DNA of 64,000 bases from CAZYVA01 sp964650695 (GCA_964650695.1 CAZYVA010000002.1:1-64000); one strand, 5' to 3'. Numbered from the stretch's first letter, positions 28,214 through 35,875 are shown. A program made the numbers and translations. Notes: generated by a model from the letters alone, not told the origin.

Positions 28214-28693
28214 TTATTTTCCCTGTTGGTCTTTCTGGCGCATCTTCAGCTTCAGAAGCGCTTTCGCTTTCAGGCAGTCAAGCTTCACCATGTTATTTTC
28301 CCCGACTACATCCGTTTCTGTGCCGTCGTCACTTTTATTGATGTCAACGATCCCGTCCAGGTAATCGTTGACAACGACGAATTTGGCGACCGTGCCGGAA
28401 AAATTCAGGCCAGTCACCGGGATGCCCCGGATGCCTAGCTGCTCACAGGTATTTGTATAGTCCACGTCGCTGTTGCCCCAGCCGTCCGAGGAAAGGATGA
28501 CCCCATCCGCCCTCATGCACTCCGCAGCGATCGCTGCCCTCGTGCCTACCAGCATTTTTTCTTTATTTCCGTCCGGGGTTCCCACAAACATCACGCCCAT
28601 CAAATCCAGATCCGTATCCTCCGCTACCACATCCAAAAGCGGGTCGCGGAAATGATGGAGCGTCGTCTCCTTTGTCGATGGTCCAATTCCCAT
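28214..28693 (-). CDS. prdE: Proline reductase-associated protein PrdE
   Basis: A 159-aa protein homologous to the C-terminal (pyruvoyl-proximal) chain of PrdA. It begins MGIGPSTKETTLHHFRDPL, which lines up with CIGPASKEMSRHYWREPL at Cys411 of PrdA, so the pyruvoyl-forming Cys is replaced by the start Met and Gly. Later it follows PrdA through VMFVGTPDGNKEKMLVG and GIRGIPVTGLNFSG. AGGAGGAAGAGG precedes the ATG. PrdE is known from other Stickland clostridia, but its exact role is not settled; it is probably non-catalytic. Confidence 0.88.
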   Translation of the reverse strand: MGIGPSTKETTLHHFRDPLLDVVAEDTDLDLMGVMFVGTPDGNKEKMLVGTRAAIAAECMRADGVILSSDGWGNSDVDYTNTCEQLGIRGIPVTGLNFSGTVAKFVVVNDYLDGIVDINKSDDGTETDVVGENNMVKLDCLKAKALLKLKMRQKDQQGK

Positions 28694-28710
28694 AATTCCT
28701 CTTCCTCCTA

Positions 28711-28800
28711 CTATGAAACTTGCGAAATTTGCCTTGTCAGGCCCGATAGGGCGTGAGAAGGCTTCGTTACGACCTACCAGTAAACCCTAAAGCTTCCCAC
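28711..28800 (-). repeat. Structured repeat family B, copy 3, between prdD and prdE
   Basis: On the minus strand ACGAAGCCTTCTCACGCCC-TATC-GGGCCTGACAAGGC then CAAGTTTCATAG matches the two copies at 13.4-13.6 kb. The outer stem GCCTT/AAGGC differs from GCTTT/AAAGC by a paired substitution. A preceding AGGGTTTACTGGTAGG resembles the GGGTTTACCATCGGG found between the other two copies. Confidence 0.75.
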
Positions 28801-28818
28801 CGTTGTGCTGCCGCCGGG

Positions 28819-29586
28819 TTACTGCATGGAATGCAAGATACCGTCCCGATATTCATTTGGCGTAACAATGATGGGCATATTGCCCATATCTATAATCGAA
28901 CGTCCGCCCTCTACACCAGACGGCTCGTCCGCGAAAAGGTGCATGTCGTACATCGCCCCTTGCCCGGCGATCTGCTTGATGATCAGCACACGCTTCCTCC
29001 CCGGCCTTACCACATCATAGTATTCGTGGCGTTCCGTACATTTGTCCCCTTTAAACTTCTTCATTTGCATGCGGTATTCCTGGATGAATTTATCGCAGAG
29101 CATATGAGCTTCCGTTGGGCCTGGACGTTCCTGCCCCATGCCTGCCGCGAGCGTCACGTCAAAAGAGATAATGATATCGTCGTCTCCCGGCGTCCCCGCG
29201 CGGTTCAGGTAAAGCTGGTCTTTCAGATTGCCTTCCGACGACCCAAATTCATGGCACTGCTTTCCATTGACGTCCACGCCGGTGAGCATCACATATACAC
29301 CGGTAACTGTATGGGTGATGCCCTCGCCGATTTTTCCAAGGACCTTTGTCGAGATCGGAATAATATCCATGATCGTGTTCGTCCACCTGTCATGCTCCCC
29401 CGGCTTGATGATCTGAACGTCGATTTTCTTGATATATTCCGCACCCGCCGCAAGAGATTCTACCTTCTCTTTGCTGACTGTCATGCGTCCATCAATGCCA
29501 ATCTTGTTCTCATCGCCCCATTCAACATCCGTCATATGGAACGATTTGATCACCAGACGCCGCAGCTTCTTTACATCATCTGCCAT
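28819..29586 (-). CDS. prdD: Proline reductase-associated protein PrdD
   Basis: A 255-aa homologue of the N-terminal catalytic-subunit portion of PrdA (GSSEGNLKDQLYLNRAGTPG, GRKRVLIIKQIAGQGAMYD, RSIIDMGNMPIIVTP). It ends YRDGILHSMQ, which aligns with DGCIHALT just before the PrdA cleavage Cys. PrdD plus PrdE therefore mirror processed PrdA. ATG 29586 is chosen because GGAGGTG is 6 bases upstream; GTG at 29592 is in frame but overlaps that site. It has its own promoter, separate from the prdC-prdA-prdB unit. Confidence 0.9.
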   Translation of the reverse strand: MADDVKKLRRLVIKSFHMTDVEWGDENKIGIDGRMTVSKEKVESLAAGAEYIKKIDVQIIKPGEHDRWTNTIMDIIPISTKVLGKIGEGITHTVTGVYVMLTGVDVNGKQCHEFGSSEGNLKDQLYLNRAGTPGDDDIIISFDVTLAAGMGQERPGPTEAHMLCDKFIQEYRMQMKKFKGDKCTERHEYYDVVRPGRKRVLIIKQIAGQGAMYDMHLFADEPSGVEGGRSIIDMGNMPIIVTPNEYRDGILHSMQ

Positions 29587-29612
29587 ATCCACACCTCCAT
29601 GAGCATTAAAAT

Positions 29613-29626
29613 GTTATCGTGATAAC
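29613..29626. promoter_or_regulatory. Palindrome GTTATC-GT-GATAAC downstream of the prdD promoter
   Basis: A perfect 6-2-6 inverted repeat at about +5 to +18 of the predicted prdD transcript, where a repressor would block initiation or elongation. The binding protein is unknown. Confidence 0.45.
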
Positions 29627-29635
29627 TTTTTCCTT

Positions 29636-29664
29636 ATTATACACCAAAATGCCTTAAATGCCAA
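29636..29664 (-). promoter_or_regulatory. Promoter of prdD-prdE
   Basis: On the minus strand TTGGCA, 17 bases, TATAAT. Together with the strong terminator downstream of prdB this makes prdDE a separate transcription unit. Confidence 0.75.
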
Positions 29665-29795
29665 CTGCGTATGACTATGAGTGACTCAACCCGTAAACCT
29701 CCAGTGATTATTCGAACTCAGGAATGCCCATTCCAGGCGTTCACGTAAGAAGGAGATTCAGGACGTGGCGCTGCCACAGCGTGGCATACAATGTT

Positions 29796-29829
29796 TAGAA
29801 AAGGGGCAGATGCTTCATCTGCCCCTTTC
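29796..29829 (-). terminator. Terminator after prdB
   Basis: On the minus strand AAAGGGGCAGAT (29828-29817) pairs with ATCTGCCCCTTT (29811-29800) and is followed by TCTAAACATTG. It ends the prdC-prdA-prdB unit. The rest of 29665-29899 shows no gene. Confidence 0.85.
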
Positions 29830-29899
29830 CCATCATCCTGCCTGCTTCATCCTCTTTGCTGGCCGGACACAGCCGCCAGCCTGGATAGCGTCCAGGAAA

Positions 29900-30625
29900 C
29901 TAAATCTTAGCTACATACTCAAATGGCAGTGGAACAATCTTTCCAGGCGTCTGGATTTCAACCAACTGCTCAAGGGTAGCTTTTACGATCTGCGTTTGCT
30001 GTTCAACGTTGTGGGGGCCACCTGCATTTGCGCCCATCGGAACCAACGGGGCAACTGCACGGGGCGTGCCGGTCTGACGTACAACCGGCGGAAGGGCTGC
30101 GATAATGATAGTCGGGATCCCTGCTGCTTCAATCGCTCTCTGCACCAATACTGCAGAGCGGTGGCAGGTCCCTCACCCGGCTGTGAGGATCACGCCGTCC
30201 ACATCCTCTTCCTTGAACATCTGCGCAATCGCGGGGCCAGTCTCGCCTTTGAACTTCTCCTGGTTTCCGCCGCCGCCCATGAATCCAGCATGTACAGGGG
30301 CGCACTGACGGATAAAGCCCTCCGCTGCCAGCTCGTGGAGCCTGTCGATAGGGAACATGCAGTTGATATCTTTATTGACATCACTGTTATCATATCCACC
30401 GTGGGATACCATCAAATCTTCAGATGGCGTCGTATTTTCAATCTTCCTCCAGGTGGAGTCGCCCGCAAGGTTGAACCTCTCCTGGCTCTTTTTATGAACA
30501 CCTGCCGCCGTCGCAAGAGCGATAGACATATCTTTCAGCTCTTTTGTTACAGGAGTCCATACTGACGGTGGAGTAATCGGTACGAATATTTCAGATTGTA
30601 AACCTTTAACAACCGTTAAACTCAT
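29900..30625 (-). CDS. prdB: D-proline reductase selenoprotein subunit PrdB (UGA = Sec151)
   Basis: The selenocysteine subunit of D-proline reductase, which opens the proline ring to 5-aminovalerate. The frame runs 150 codons to TGA at 30173-30175, then continues 90 codons to the true stop; the context is LTAG-U-GTCHRSA, the known Sec motif of PrdB, and the total of 241 aa equals the usual PrdB length. Both parts are conserved and in the same frame, so this is not a frameshift or pseudogene. AAGGAGG lies 6 bases before the ATG, inside the end of the preceding small gene, 2 bases from its stop. A hairpin just after the UGA is a plausible SECIS. Confidence 0.96.
30134..30172 (-). promoter_or_regulatory. 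Candidate bacterial SECIS hairpin in prdB
   Basis: On the minus strand, starting 12 bases after the UGA, CGCT-CTGCA pairs with TGCAG-AG-AGCG around loop GTATTGG with a 2-base bulge. Bacterial SECIS elements lie directly 3' of the UGA within the reading frame and bind SelB. Confidence 0.7.
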
Positions 30626-30627
30626 TT

Positions 30628-30924
30628 TTAGACCTCCTTATGATCCAAACGCGCAGACATTTCTTTTTGCTTGCGCCGTTCTTTCTCAATGTTACTGACG
30701 TACTTCTCATTTACCTGTGGGCTTAGCTGCTCCGGGAAACTCATCTTCCAGCCAAATTCCTGGCCAACCTGCGGCTGCGTGTCGCAGATAAACATGCGTT
30801 TTGGAGCCTTGAAGAATCCCAGGCGTCCTTTTAAGTCAATACTGATGCTGCAATCATCGACGTCCACCACAACGCCCTCCATATAAATGATGTGTTCGCC
30901 ATATTTTAAGCGTTCGTCATTCAT
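30628..30924 (-). CDS. Small proline reductase cluster protein (CBO2463/CBO2479-like)
   Basis: A 98-aa soluble protein with a beta-rich first half (HIIYMEGVVVDVDDCSISI, LKGRLGFFKAPKRMFI) and a charged helical tail (IEKERRKQKEMSARLDHKEV). It sits between prdA and prdB with gaps of 14 and 2 bases, so it is co-translated with the enzyme subunits. Small proteins of this kind are a regular feature of prd clusters and carry a CBO2463/CBO2479-type label; the role (assembly or maturation of the reductase) is inference from position. Confidence 0.75.
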   Translation of the reverse strand: MNDERLKYGEHIIYMEGVVVDVDDCSISIDLKGRLGFFKAPKRMFICDTQPQVGQEFGWKMSFPEQLSPQVNEKYVSNIEKERRKQKEMSARLDHKEV

Positions 30925-30938
30925 CCGTGAATACCCTT

Positions 30939-32777
30939 TTAGCTGTATTTTAACCTGCGTTTCTCACTCATCGGAAGCGCTTGCTCATTTTCCACAAGCT
31001 CCATCTTTGTTCCGTAAGTTTCTTCGATCAGTTCAACGTTGGTCGCTTTCACATTTGGGTTCCACTTTTTCTCCGCAGCCTTTACCTCTTCGCCGGCCAT
31101 TGCGTTTTTCAGCATTGCGATGGCACGGACAGCGTCCTCTGGGCAAAGCGTATTGTTGCCAAGGATCTCATTTTCGATACCGGCCTCGGATTTGTTGTTG
31201 TCTACCATGCATGTCATATGCTTGTTCCCGACAACGAGCGCTCCCTGCACAGCACAGTAGGACATGCCTACGACCGGGATCCCTCTCATACCGATCTGGT
31301 CGATATGGCTTGCAAAGTCGATGTGGTTGTTCCCAAAGCCTTCTGTCGTGACAAATGCTCCGTCAACGCCCATCATTTCCACGGTTTGGCCGACACGTTT
31401 GGATACATAGAATTTTTCAGCATTGATCTGCGGAGAGCCGACGAATACAACACCGCAAAGGTCGATTTCCGGATCATGGATCGCTTCGATCACCAACGGC
31501 TCCCTCCAGTAATGCCTGGACATCTCTTTCGATGCAGGCCCGATACAGGTCAGCGCATGGATACACCCATCCAGCACTTCCAATGGGGACATGCATACCG
31601 GGACGTTTCCAAGGTCAACGTTTGCCCTTGCGCCAAGGATGCCTACAGGTTCTACCGGGAGGATGAAATTGTCATGCATCGCACCCTGTCCCATGATTTC
31701 TTTGACGATCACGACTTTCTTTTTGCCCGGACGGCGGACCTGGCGAAGCTCCTGTACCTCATCCGGCTCCGCTTCCATCTTTTTCATGAACTCACGGATC
31801 TCCTGGGTGATGACGTCAAACGCGGTATGGGCAGCCATAGGACCACGGCGCTCCATGTTGGTCTTTTCCTGGATAATGATATTGCCCTTGATGAAAATCT
31901 CGCCTTTGTCCGGGCATCCCGGACGGCCCCACATAATGTTTTCATCCAGGTATCCTTCGGAGGAGCCGAATTCGCCAATCTGCACGCCGCCCTCGTCCGT
32001 ACCAGTCAGCATCATGACAACGCCGTCAAGGACCCTCGTCACGCCGCTCCCGATTTCGCTTTCGCCTTCTTTGGTTGCGATGGGCTGGACATCCATGACC
32101 GTCTCGGAATAGGTATGGTATTTATCCGGGGTGATGATCTCGATCGCAAAATCCTTCACCAGCTCCTGGTTCGCAATGACGTCCGCCTCAATGCCTTCGC
32201 GGATGTAAAGGGTGCTTCCCTCGATCTTGGTCTCCGGCCCTCTCTTGACTTCAGTGATCTTATAGTGCTTTCTTGTCAGTGTCCGTACAACCTGTTCTTC
32301 CTGCTCTGCTTCCGCTGCCGGTGCGCCGCCTGCCGCCGCTGCCTCCGGGACTTCCGCTATCGCCGATCCGCCGCCGAGCGCCCCGACCGGGATCTCAAGG
32401 TCGATATCCTTTCCTTCTCCGATGTGGATCCTTAGCGTGCCGCCTGGTGTTGCCAGAGGCGCTGGAGGCGCTGGAGGCACTGGCGCCGCCGGCGCTTCTT
32501 CCTCTGCCGGAGCAGGAGTGGACGGCGCTTTCACGCCATCCAGTACATCCGCAGTCAGTGGCGCAAGAGAATCACAGGTTTTTGTAAGCTTTGCCCCCAA
32601 AACTTCCTCGATGGTGAGGCAGCCATCCAGGCACAGCAGCCCGGAATCCACCAGATCATCGAAAATTGCGGGATCTTCCAGGTTTGCCGGTTCGATTGTG
32701 ATGCCAGCTTCCGCCCTGCAGCATAATACTGCGGGATCCTTCGCATGTTCTTTCGCTGTTTCAGCCGTAATAGACAT
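30939..32777 (-). CDS. prdA: D-proline reductase proprotein PrdA
   Basis: A 612-aa proprotein that self-cleaves to give the two non-selenium subunits of D-proline reductase; the Cys at the cut becomes the catalytic pyruvoyl group. The cleavage region is HALTCIGPASKE with Cys411. The N-terminal part has an alanine/proline-rich linker (about residues 95-165). The C-terminal chain carries LCGVVFVGSPQINAEKFYV and GMRGIPVVGMSYCAVQGALV. The length fits PrdA. AAGGAGGG precedes the ATG. The gap to prdC (172 bases) contains an 8-bp hairpin AGCGGAAA/TTTCCGCT at 32840-32863. Confidence 0.97.
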   Translation of the reverse strand: MSITAETAKEHAKDPAVLCCRAEAGITIEPANLEDPAIFDDLVDSGLLCLDGCLTIEEVLGAKLTKTCDSLAPLTADVLDGVKAPSTPAPAEEEAPAAPVPPAPPAPLATPGGTLRIHIGEGKDIDLEIPVGALGGGSAIAEVPEAAAAGGAPAAEAEQEEQVVRTLTRKHYKITEVKRGPETKIEGSTLYIREGIEADVIANQELVKDFAIEIITPDKYHTYSETVMDVQPIATKEGESEIGSGVTRVLDGVVMMLTGTDEGGVQIGEFGSSEGYLDENIMWGRPGCPDKGEIFIKGNIIIQEKTNMERRGPMAAHTAFDVITQEIREFMKKMEAEPDEVQELRQVRRPGKKKVVIVKEIMGQGAMHDNFILPVEPVGILGARANVDLGNVPVCMSPLEVLDGCIHALTCIGPASKEMSRHYWREPLVIEAIHDPEIDLCGVVFVGSPQINAEKFYVSKRVGQTVEMMGVDGAFVTTEGFGNNHIDFASHIDQIGMRGIPVVGMSYCAVQGALVVGNKHMTCMVDNNKSEAGIENEILGNNTLCPEDAVRAIAMLKNAMAGEEVKAAEKKWNPNVKATNVELIEETYGTKMELVENEQALPMSEKRRLKYS

Positions 32778-32839
32778 AGTGTTTCCCTCCTTGTAAAATG
32801 TAAGCGTTTTCCGCCTGTTATATATACACCGTCCGGCAC

Positions 32840-32863
32840 AGCGGAAAATCGGGGGTTTCCGCT
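32840..32863 (-). other. Intercistronic hairpin between prdC and prdA
   Basis: AGCGGAAA pairs with TTTCCGCT around an 8-base loop; no T-run follows on the minus strand. It may stabilise or process the mRNA rather than terminate it. No sigma-54 type -24/-12 promoter was evident in this gap. Confidence 0.45.
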
Positions 32864-32949
32864 GTTGCCTTACGGAGTAATACCTTTCTTATACGGGCAA
32901 GCTGAGATGTGATTTTGCCTGTCAGGGAAAATCAGCCGTGGACCGTAGC

Positions 32950-34350
32950 CTAAAAATCAATCTCCTGGCTCACCTGTTTGGAAACTTTCAGTGTCCTGTA
33001 TAACGCATGGCCCACAGACCTCATCGCATGGTCGGTCTGATGGAATACTTTCAGGCCCATCTTCGGGGCGGAGGCCATAACCGTGTTGGAGCAGTCTGAA
33101 CAGTTGCCAATGATGATATACTCGCATTTGTCCTTCTTAAACTGCAGGTTGTTTTTTACCTGTCCCGGACAGTTGCCCGGACGTAAACACTTCAACGGTG
33201 CGCCTGGCTTATTCTCGATGGCCTGTTTACACTTGCATACAGACACTACTTTTCCGTTCATCTTTGCCGCAATGTCACGCATACGCTCTTCATTGCCGCT
33301 GCATGCGCAGACCAGAAGCCCGACATCTGCCCCGTGAAGATCCGGGAATTCGACAGTAACGAGGATCCCGCCGGTCGTCTTGGTGATGGGCGCGTCCAGT
33401 TCGGTTGCCTTTCCAGTGAATGCCCCGCCCATGATGATCTCGCCGTATTTGCCGTCAATGCCGCCGGCCTTTTCAATCAGCCCGCCGACACTCACGCCGA
33501 TGGGAACGTCCATGAATACATGGGCTGCGTTCCCGCCGTTGATCTTCCCGCGCACGGTCAGGTTCTTGCTGATCAGCGGTTTTTTCTCATCGATGGCTTC
33601 TGCGATCTTGGCGGCAGTCTCCAGGTTCACTACGACGGATCTCGCAGCGGAAGGAAGCTGCGTTGTGTCAAGGTTTACCCCCAGGCACTCCCGCACGACC
33701 GCGCGTTCCTCACCCATCGGGTAGATGTCCGGAAGGAGGTGCATGGAAATATCAGCTTCGCTTTCCAATGCTTTCTGCAAGGTCTTGACCGCTTTCTGGT
33801 TTTTCTTTTTGATGGCAAAAATGGCTTTGTCCGCCTTTGTCATCTCCATACAGTATTTTGTGCCGCGGATGATTTTATCACATTGCTCTTCTAATTGGCG
33901 GATATTGTGTTCCAGGCCTGGCTCGCACTCCGACGCGTTGATGAGGATATAGCTGTGGTCCAGCTTGAAATCCGCCGGGAGCTCCGGGTTGATCTCCGCG
34001 TTCAGCTCCGCCAGAGGGGTCTCGGAAAGGTTGATATTCAGTTTCACCCCGGTCGGGAAACCGGCCCCTCCAAGCCCGACAATGCCCGCCGCTTTTACCA
34101 TATCCAGCTTGCTCGCGCCTTCCGGCACATCAATCGGGACAAACGCCTCCGGCTGCTCCTGGGACGGCTCAATGACGATCCGGTCCTCTGTGATCTCCGC
34201 CACCTTTCCGTAAACGCTGGAGAAAATATTCGCTCCGAGCCCGGTAGGTTTTGCAACCAGCGTACCCTTTTTTACTTCTTCCCCGACCTCAACGCAGGGG
34301 GCGCAGGGGGCGCCCACATGCTGGCGCAGCAGCAACTGTACATTTTCCAT
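32950..34350 (-). CDS. prdC: Proline reductase electron transfer protein PrdC (RnfC-like)
   Basis: A 466-aa RnfC-like protein thought to pass electrons from NADH to proline reductase. The N-terminal region has the RnfC hallmark QHVGAPCAPCVEVGEEVKKG and the flavin/NADH-binding GLGGAGFPTGVKL. The C-terminal part holds many cysteines (VCKCKQ, LKCLRPGNCPG, GNCSDCSNT). There is no internal UGA, so no Sec is needed here. ATG 34350 is chosen over 34359 because AAGGAG lies 10 bases upstream and would touch the earlier ATG. It is directly downstream of tRNA-Sec. Confidence 0.93.
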   Translation of the reverse strand: MENVQLLLRQHVGAPCAPCVEVGEEVKKGTLVAKPTGLGANIFSSVYGKVAEITEDRIVIEPSQEQPEAFVPIDVPEGASKLDMVKAAGIVGLGGAGFPTGVKLNINLSETPLAELNAEINPELPADFKLDHSYILINASECEPGLEHNIRQLEEQCDKIIRGTKYCMEMTKADKAIFAIKKKNQKAVKTLQKALESEADISMHLLPDIYPMGEERAVVRECLGVNLDTTQLPSAARSVVVNLETAAKIAEAIDEKKPLISKNLTVRGKINGGNAAHVFMDVPIGVSVGGLIEKAGGIDGKYGEIIMGGAFTGKATELDAPITKTTGGILVTVEFPDLHGADVGLLVCACSGNEERMRDIAAKMNGKVVSVCKCKQAIENKPGAPLKCLRPGNCPGQVKNNLQFKKDKCEYIIIGNCSDCSNTVMASAPKMGLKVFHQTDHAMRSVGHALYRTLKVSKQVSQEIDF

Positions 34351-34409
34351 GACACACATCTCCTTTTCCTTATTTTGTAATTATAATAAGTAAAAACAAA
34401 CGAACCTTA

Positions 34410-34440
34410 CAGATCCCATCTGTTTTTATTATTTTTTTGG
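34410..34440 (+). terminator. Terminator-like hairpin on the plus strand, antisense to the tRNA-Sec-prdC transcript
   Basis: ACAGAT-CCC-ATCTGT followed by a 15-base T-rich tail (TTTTATTATTTTTTT). On the strand of tRNA-Sec and prdC the T-run would come before the hairpin, so it cannot terminate that transcript; it points the other way although no plus-strand gene lies upstream. Confidence 0.5.
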
Positions 34441-34536
34441 CGAGGGCATGTGGGAATCGAACCCACCCAGGACGCTCCTAACGCCCCACACAGGTTTTGA
34501 AGACCAGGCGGCACACCAGTCACCGAACTACCCCCA
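34439..34536 (-). tRNA. selC: tRNA-Sec (anticodon TCA)
   Basis: A 98-nt tRNA with the features of selenocysteine tRNA: anticodon loop CTTCAAA with anticodon TCA, a long variable arm (about GTGTGGGGCGTTAGGAGCGT), T-loop GGTTCGATTCC and a 3' encoded GCCA. The long acceptor helix pairs GGGGGTA with TGCCCTC through some wobbles, and the anticodon stem has one mismatch. It charges with Ser, which SelA converts to Sec, to read the UGA of prdB. It lies about 90 bases upstream of prdC on the same strand and may be co-transcribed. Confidence 0.95.
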
Positions 34537-34653
34537 TATATCATTGTTATAAATAATCACAATCGATCCATACAAATTTACAATAGCACAATTCTCTTTT
34601 CAATTCAACTCTTTTCGCCTCTTTTTCGCATTTTTTATAGACACAAAAACAGG

Positions 34654-34682
34654 TTGACTTTTTCGGCTTTTTCGTCCATAAT
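34654..34682 (+). promoter_or_regulatory. Promoter of prdF
   Basis: TTGACT, 17 bases, CATAAT. The transcript would start near 34689, about 140 bases before prdF, leaving a leader with a small ORF and a terminator-like hairpin. Confidence 0.7.
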
Positions 34683-34711
34683 AAATAGAAAAGACTGAAC
34701 GGAGGACTAGA

Positions 34712-34792
34712 ATGCAGTCTAATCGTTATTTTTCTAACAGGCGGGAAAAGCGCTTGCGGAATCTATGCAAGTGTTTTTATAAATACTTATAG
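34712..34792 (+). CDS. Candidate 26-aa leader peptide of prdF
   Basis: ATG 34712 has GGAGG 6 bases upstream. The peptide is MQSNRYFSNRREKRL then RNLCKCFYKYL, ending in TAG at 34790-34792. It is very basic, with five Arg and three Lys, two Cys and no Pro. The frame runs right through the terminator-like hairpin at 34751-34778 and stops 37 bases before prdF. The layout (promoter, leader ORF with strong ribosome site, hairpin with T-run inside the ORF, structural gene) is that of a transcription attenuator controlled by translation of the leader. Confidence 0.55.
   Translation: MQSNRYFSNRREKRLRNLCKCFYKYL
34751..34780 (+). terminator. Candidate attenuator hairpin in the prdF leader
   Basis: CGCTTGC pairs with GCAAGTG (7 bp, one G-T) around GGAATCTAT and is followed by TTTTTAT. 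An upstream alternative stem AGACTG/CAGTCT (34691-34719) surrounds the ribosome site of the leader ORF. Confidence 0.55.
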
Positions 34793-34829
34793 GATTTTTC
34801 TATAAATTTTAAAAGGAGGTAGATGAATT

Positions 34830-35864
34830 ATGGAGTTGAAGGCAAATGTAGACTTCAGCCGGTTTGAAGCGCAGCTTCAGGTGGTTGACGCGCACACGAG
34901 CGGCGAATTCTGCCGTATGGTCATCGGCGGTTTCCCGGAGCCGGAAGGAAACACCATGATTGAAAAGAAAAAATGGATGGAGACGAACTACGACCATGTC
35001 CGTACAGCCCTGATGCTGGAGCCGAGAGGGCATCATGATATGTTCGGCGCTTTCCTGTGCGAACCGGTCAGCAAAGAAGCGGATCTTGGCGTGATGTTCA
35101 TGGATACCGGCGGATACCTGAACATGTGTGGGCACTGCACCATCGGCGCGGTCACCGTGGCGATAGAAGCCGGGCTTGTAGAGTCCCATGAGGGTGAGAA
35201 TGAAGTTGTGCTGGAAGCGCCTGCGGGCATCATCCGTACAAAATCGACCGTAAAAGACGGAAAAGTGACAGAAGTGACTTTGACCAATGTCCCGGCATTT
35301 GTTTACAAGGACAACATGACCGCGACCATCGACGGCGTTGAGATCCCATACACGATCTCTTTCGGCGGAAGCTTTTTTGCCTTGGTCGACACGACAAAAC
35401 TGGATATCGGCGAGATCAACGCCAAAACAGTCCCGGCTTACACAGCCCTTGGCATGAAGCTGCGCGAAAAAATCAATGCGGAGGTCCAGATCCAGCATCC
35501 GACTTTGGACATCACGGAAGTCGATCTGGTTGAATTCTACGGGCCGACCCCGAACCCGGATAAAGCGACCATGAGAAACGTGGTGGTCTTTGGCGACGCG
35601 CAGGCGGACCGCTCCCCATGCGGGACGGGTACAAGCGCGAAGCTCGCAACCCTCCATGCATGGAACGAGCTGGGCGTTGGCGAAGAGTTCATTTATGAGA
35701 GCTTTATCGGCACGACGTTCAAGGGTGTGATTAAAGAGGAGACGAAGATTGGCGATTATGATGCGGTTATTCCGATGATTACCGGTTCCGCGTACCTGAC
35801 CGGCGTTGCAACTTACCTGATTGACAGCCAGGATCCGTTAAAATACGGTTTTTTGGTTGGTTGA
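34830..35864 (+). CDS. prdF: Proline racemase PrdF
   Basis: Cofactor-independent racemase that converts L-proline to the D-form used by the reductase. The two catalytic thiols are present: Cys100 in MCGHCTIG and Cys264 in DRSPCGTGTSA. The family motif VVDAHTSGEFCRMV is near the start. The 344-aa length is normal. AAAAGGAGG lies 11 bases before the ATG. Hydroxyproline epimerases share the same motifs, but the position beside prdC-prdA-prdB and putP argues for proline. It is transcribed divergently from the prdC unit. Confidence 0.95.
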   Translation: MELKANVDFSRFEAQLQVVDAHTSGEFCRMVIGGFPEPEGNTMIEKKKWMETNYDHVRTALMLEPRGHHDMFGAFLCEPVSKEADLGVMFMDTGGYLNMCGHCTIGAVTVAIEAGLVESHEGENEVVLEAPAGIIRTKSTVKDGKVTEVTLTNVPAFVYKDNMTATIDGVEIPYTISFGGSFFALVDTTKLDIGEINAKTVPAYTALGMKLREKINAEVQIQHPTLDITEVDLVEFYGPTPNPDKATMRNVVVFGDAQADRSPCGTGTSAKLATLHAWNELGVGEEFIYESFIGTTFKGVIKEETKIGDYDAVIPMITGSAYLTGVATYLIDSQDPLKYGFLVG

Positions 35865-35875
35865 TACTGACAAAG

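Noticed and set aside
30173..30175. Stop codon splitting prdB, suggesting a pseudogene or frameshift
   Set aside because: Both parts are in the same frame, the context is the known Sec motif, a SECIS-like hairpin follows, and tRNA-Sec lies nearby.
29765..30565. Long plus-strand open frame opposite prdB
   Set aside because: It is antisense to a complete, conserved prdB (with Sec) and has no ribosome site or recognisable domain.
30981..32435. 484-codon plus-strand open frame opposite prdA
   Set aside because: It is an antisense shadow of prdA; the protein shows no family features, while prdA is complete and strongly conserved.
34651..34830. Proline-codon-sensing attenuator
   Set aside because: The leader ORF contains no proline codon, so classical cis sensing of charged tRNA-Pro is unlikely.
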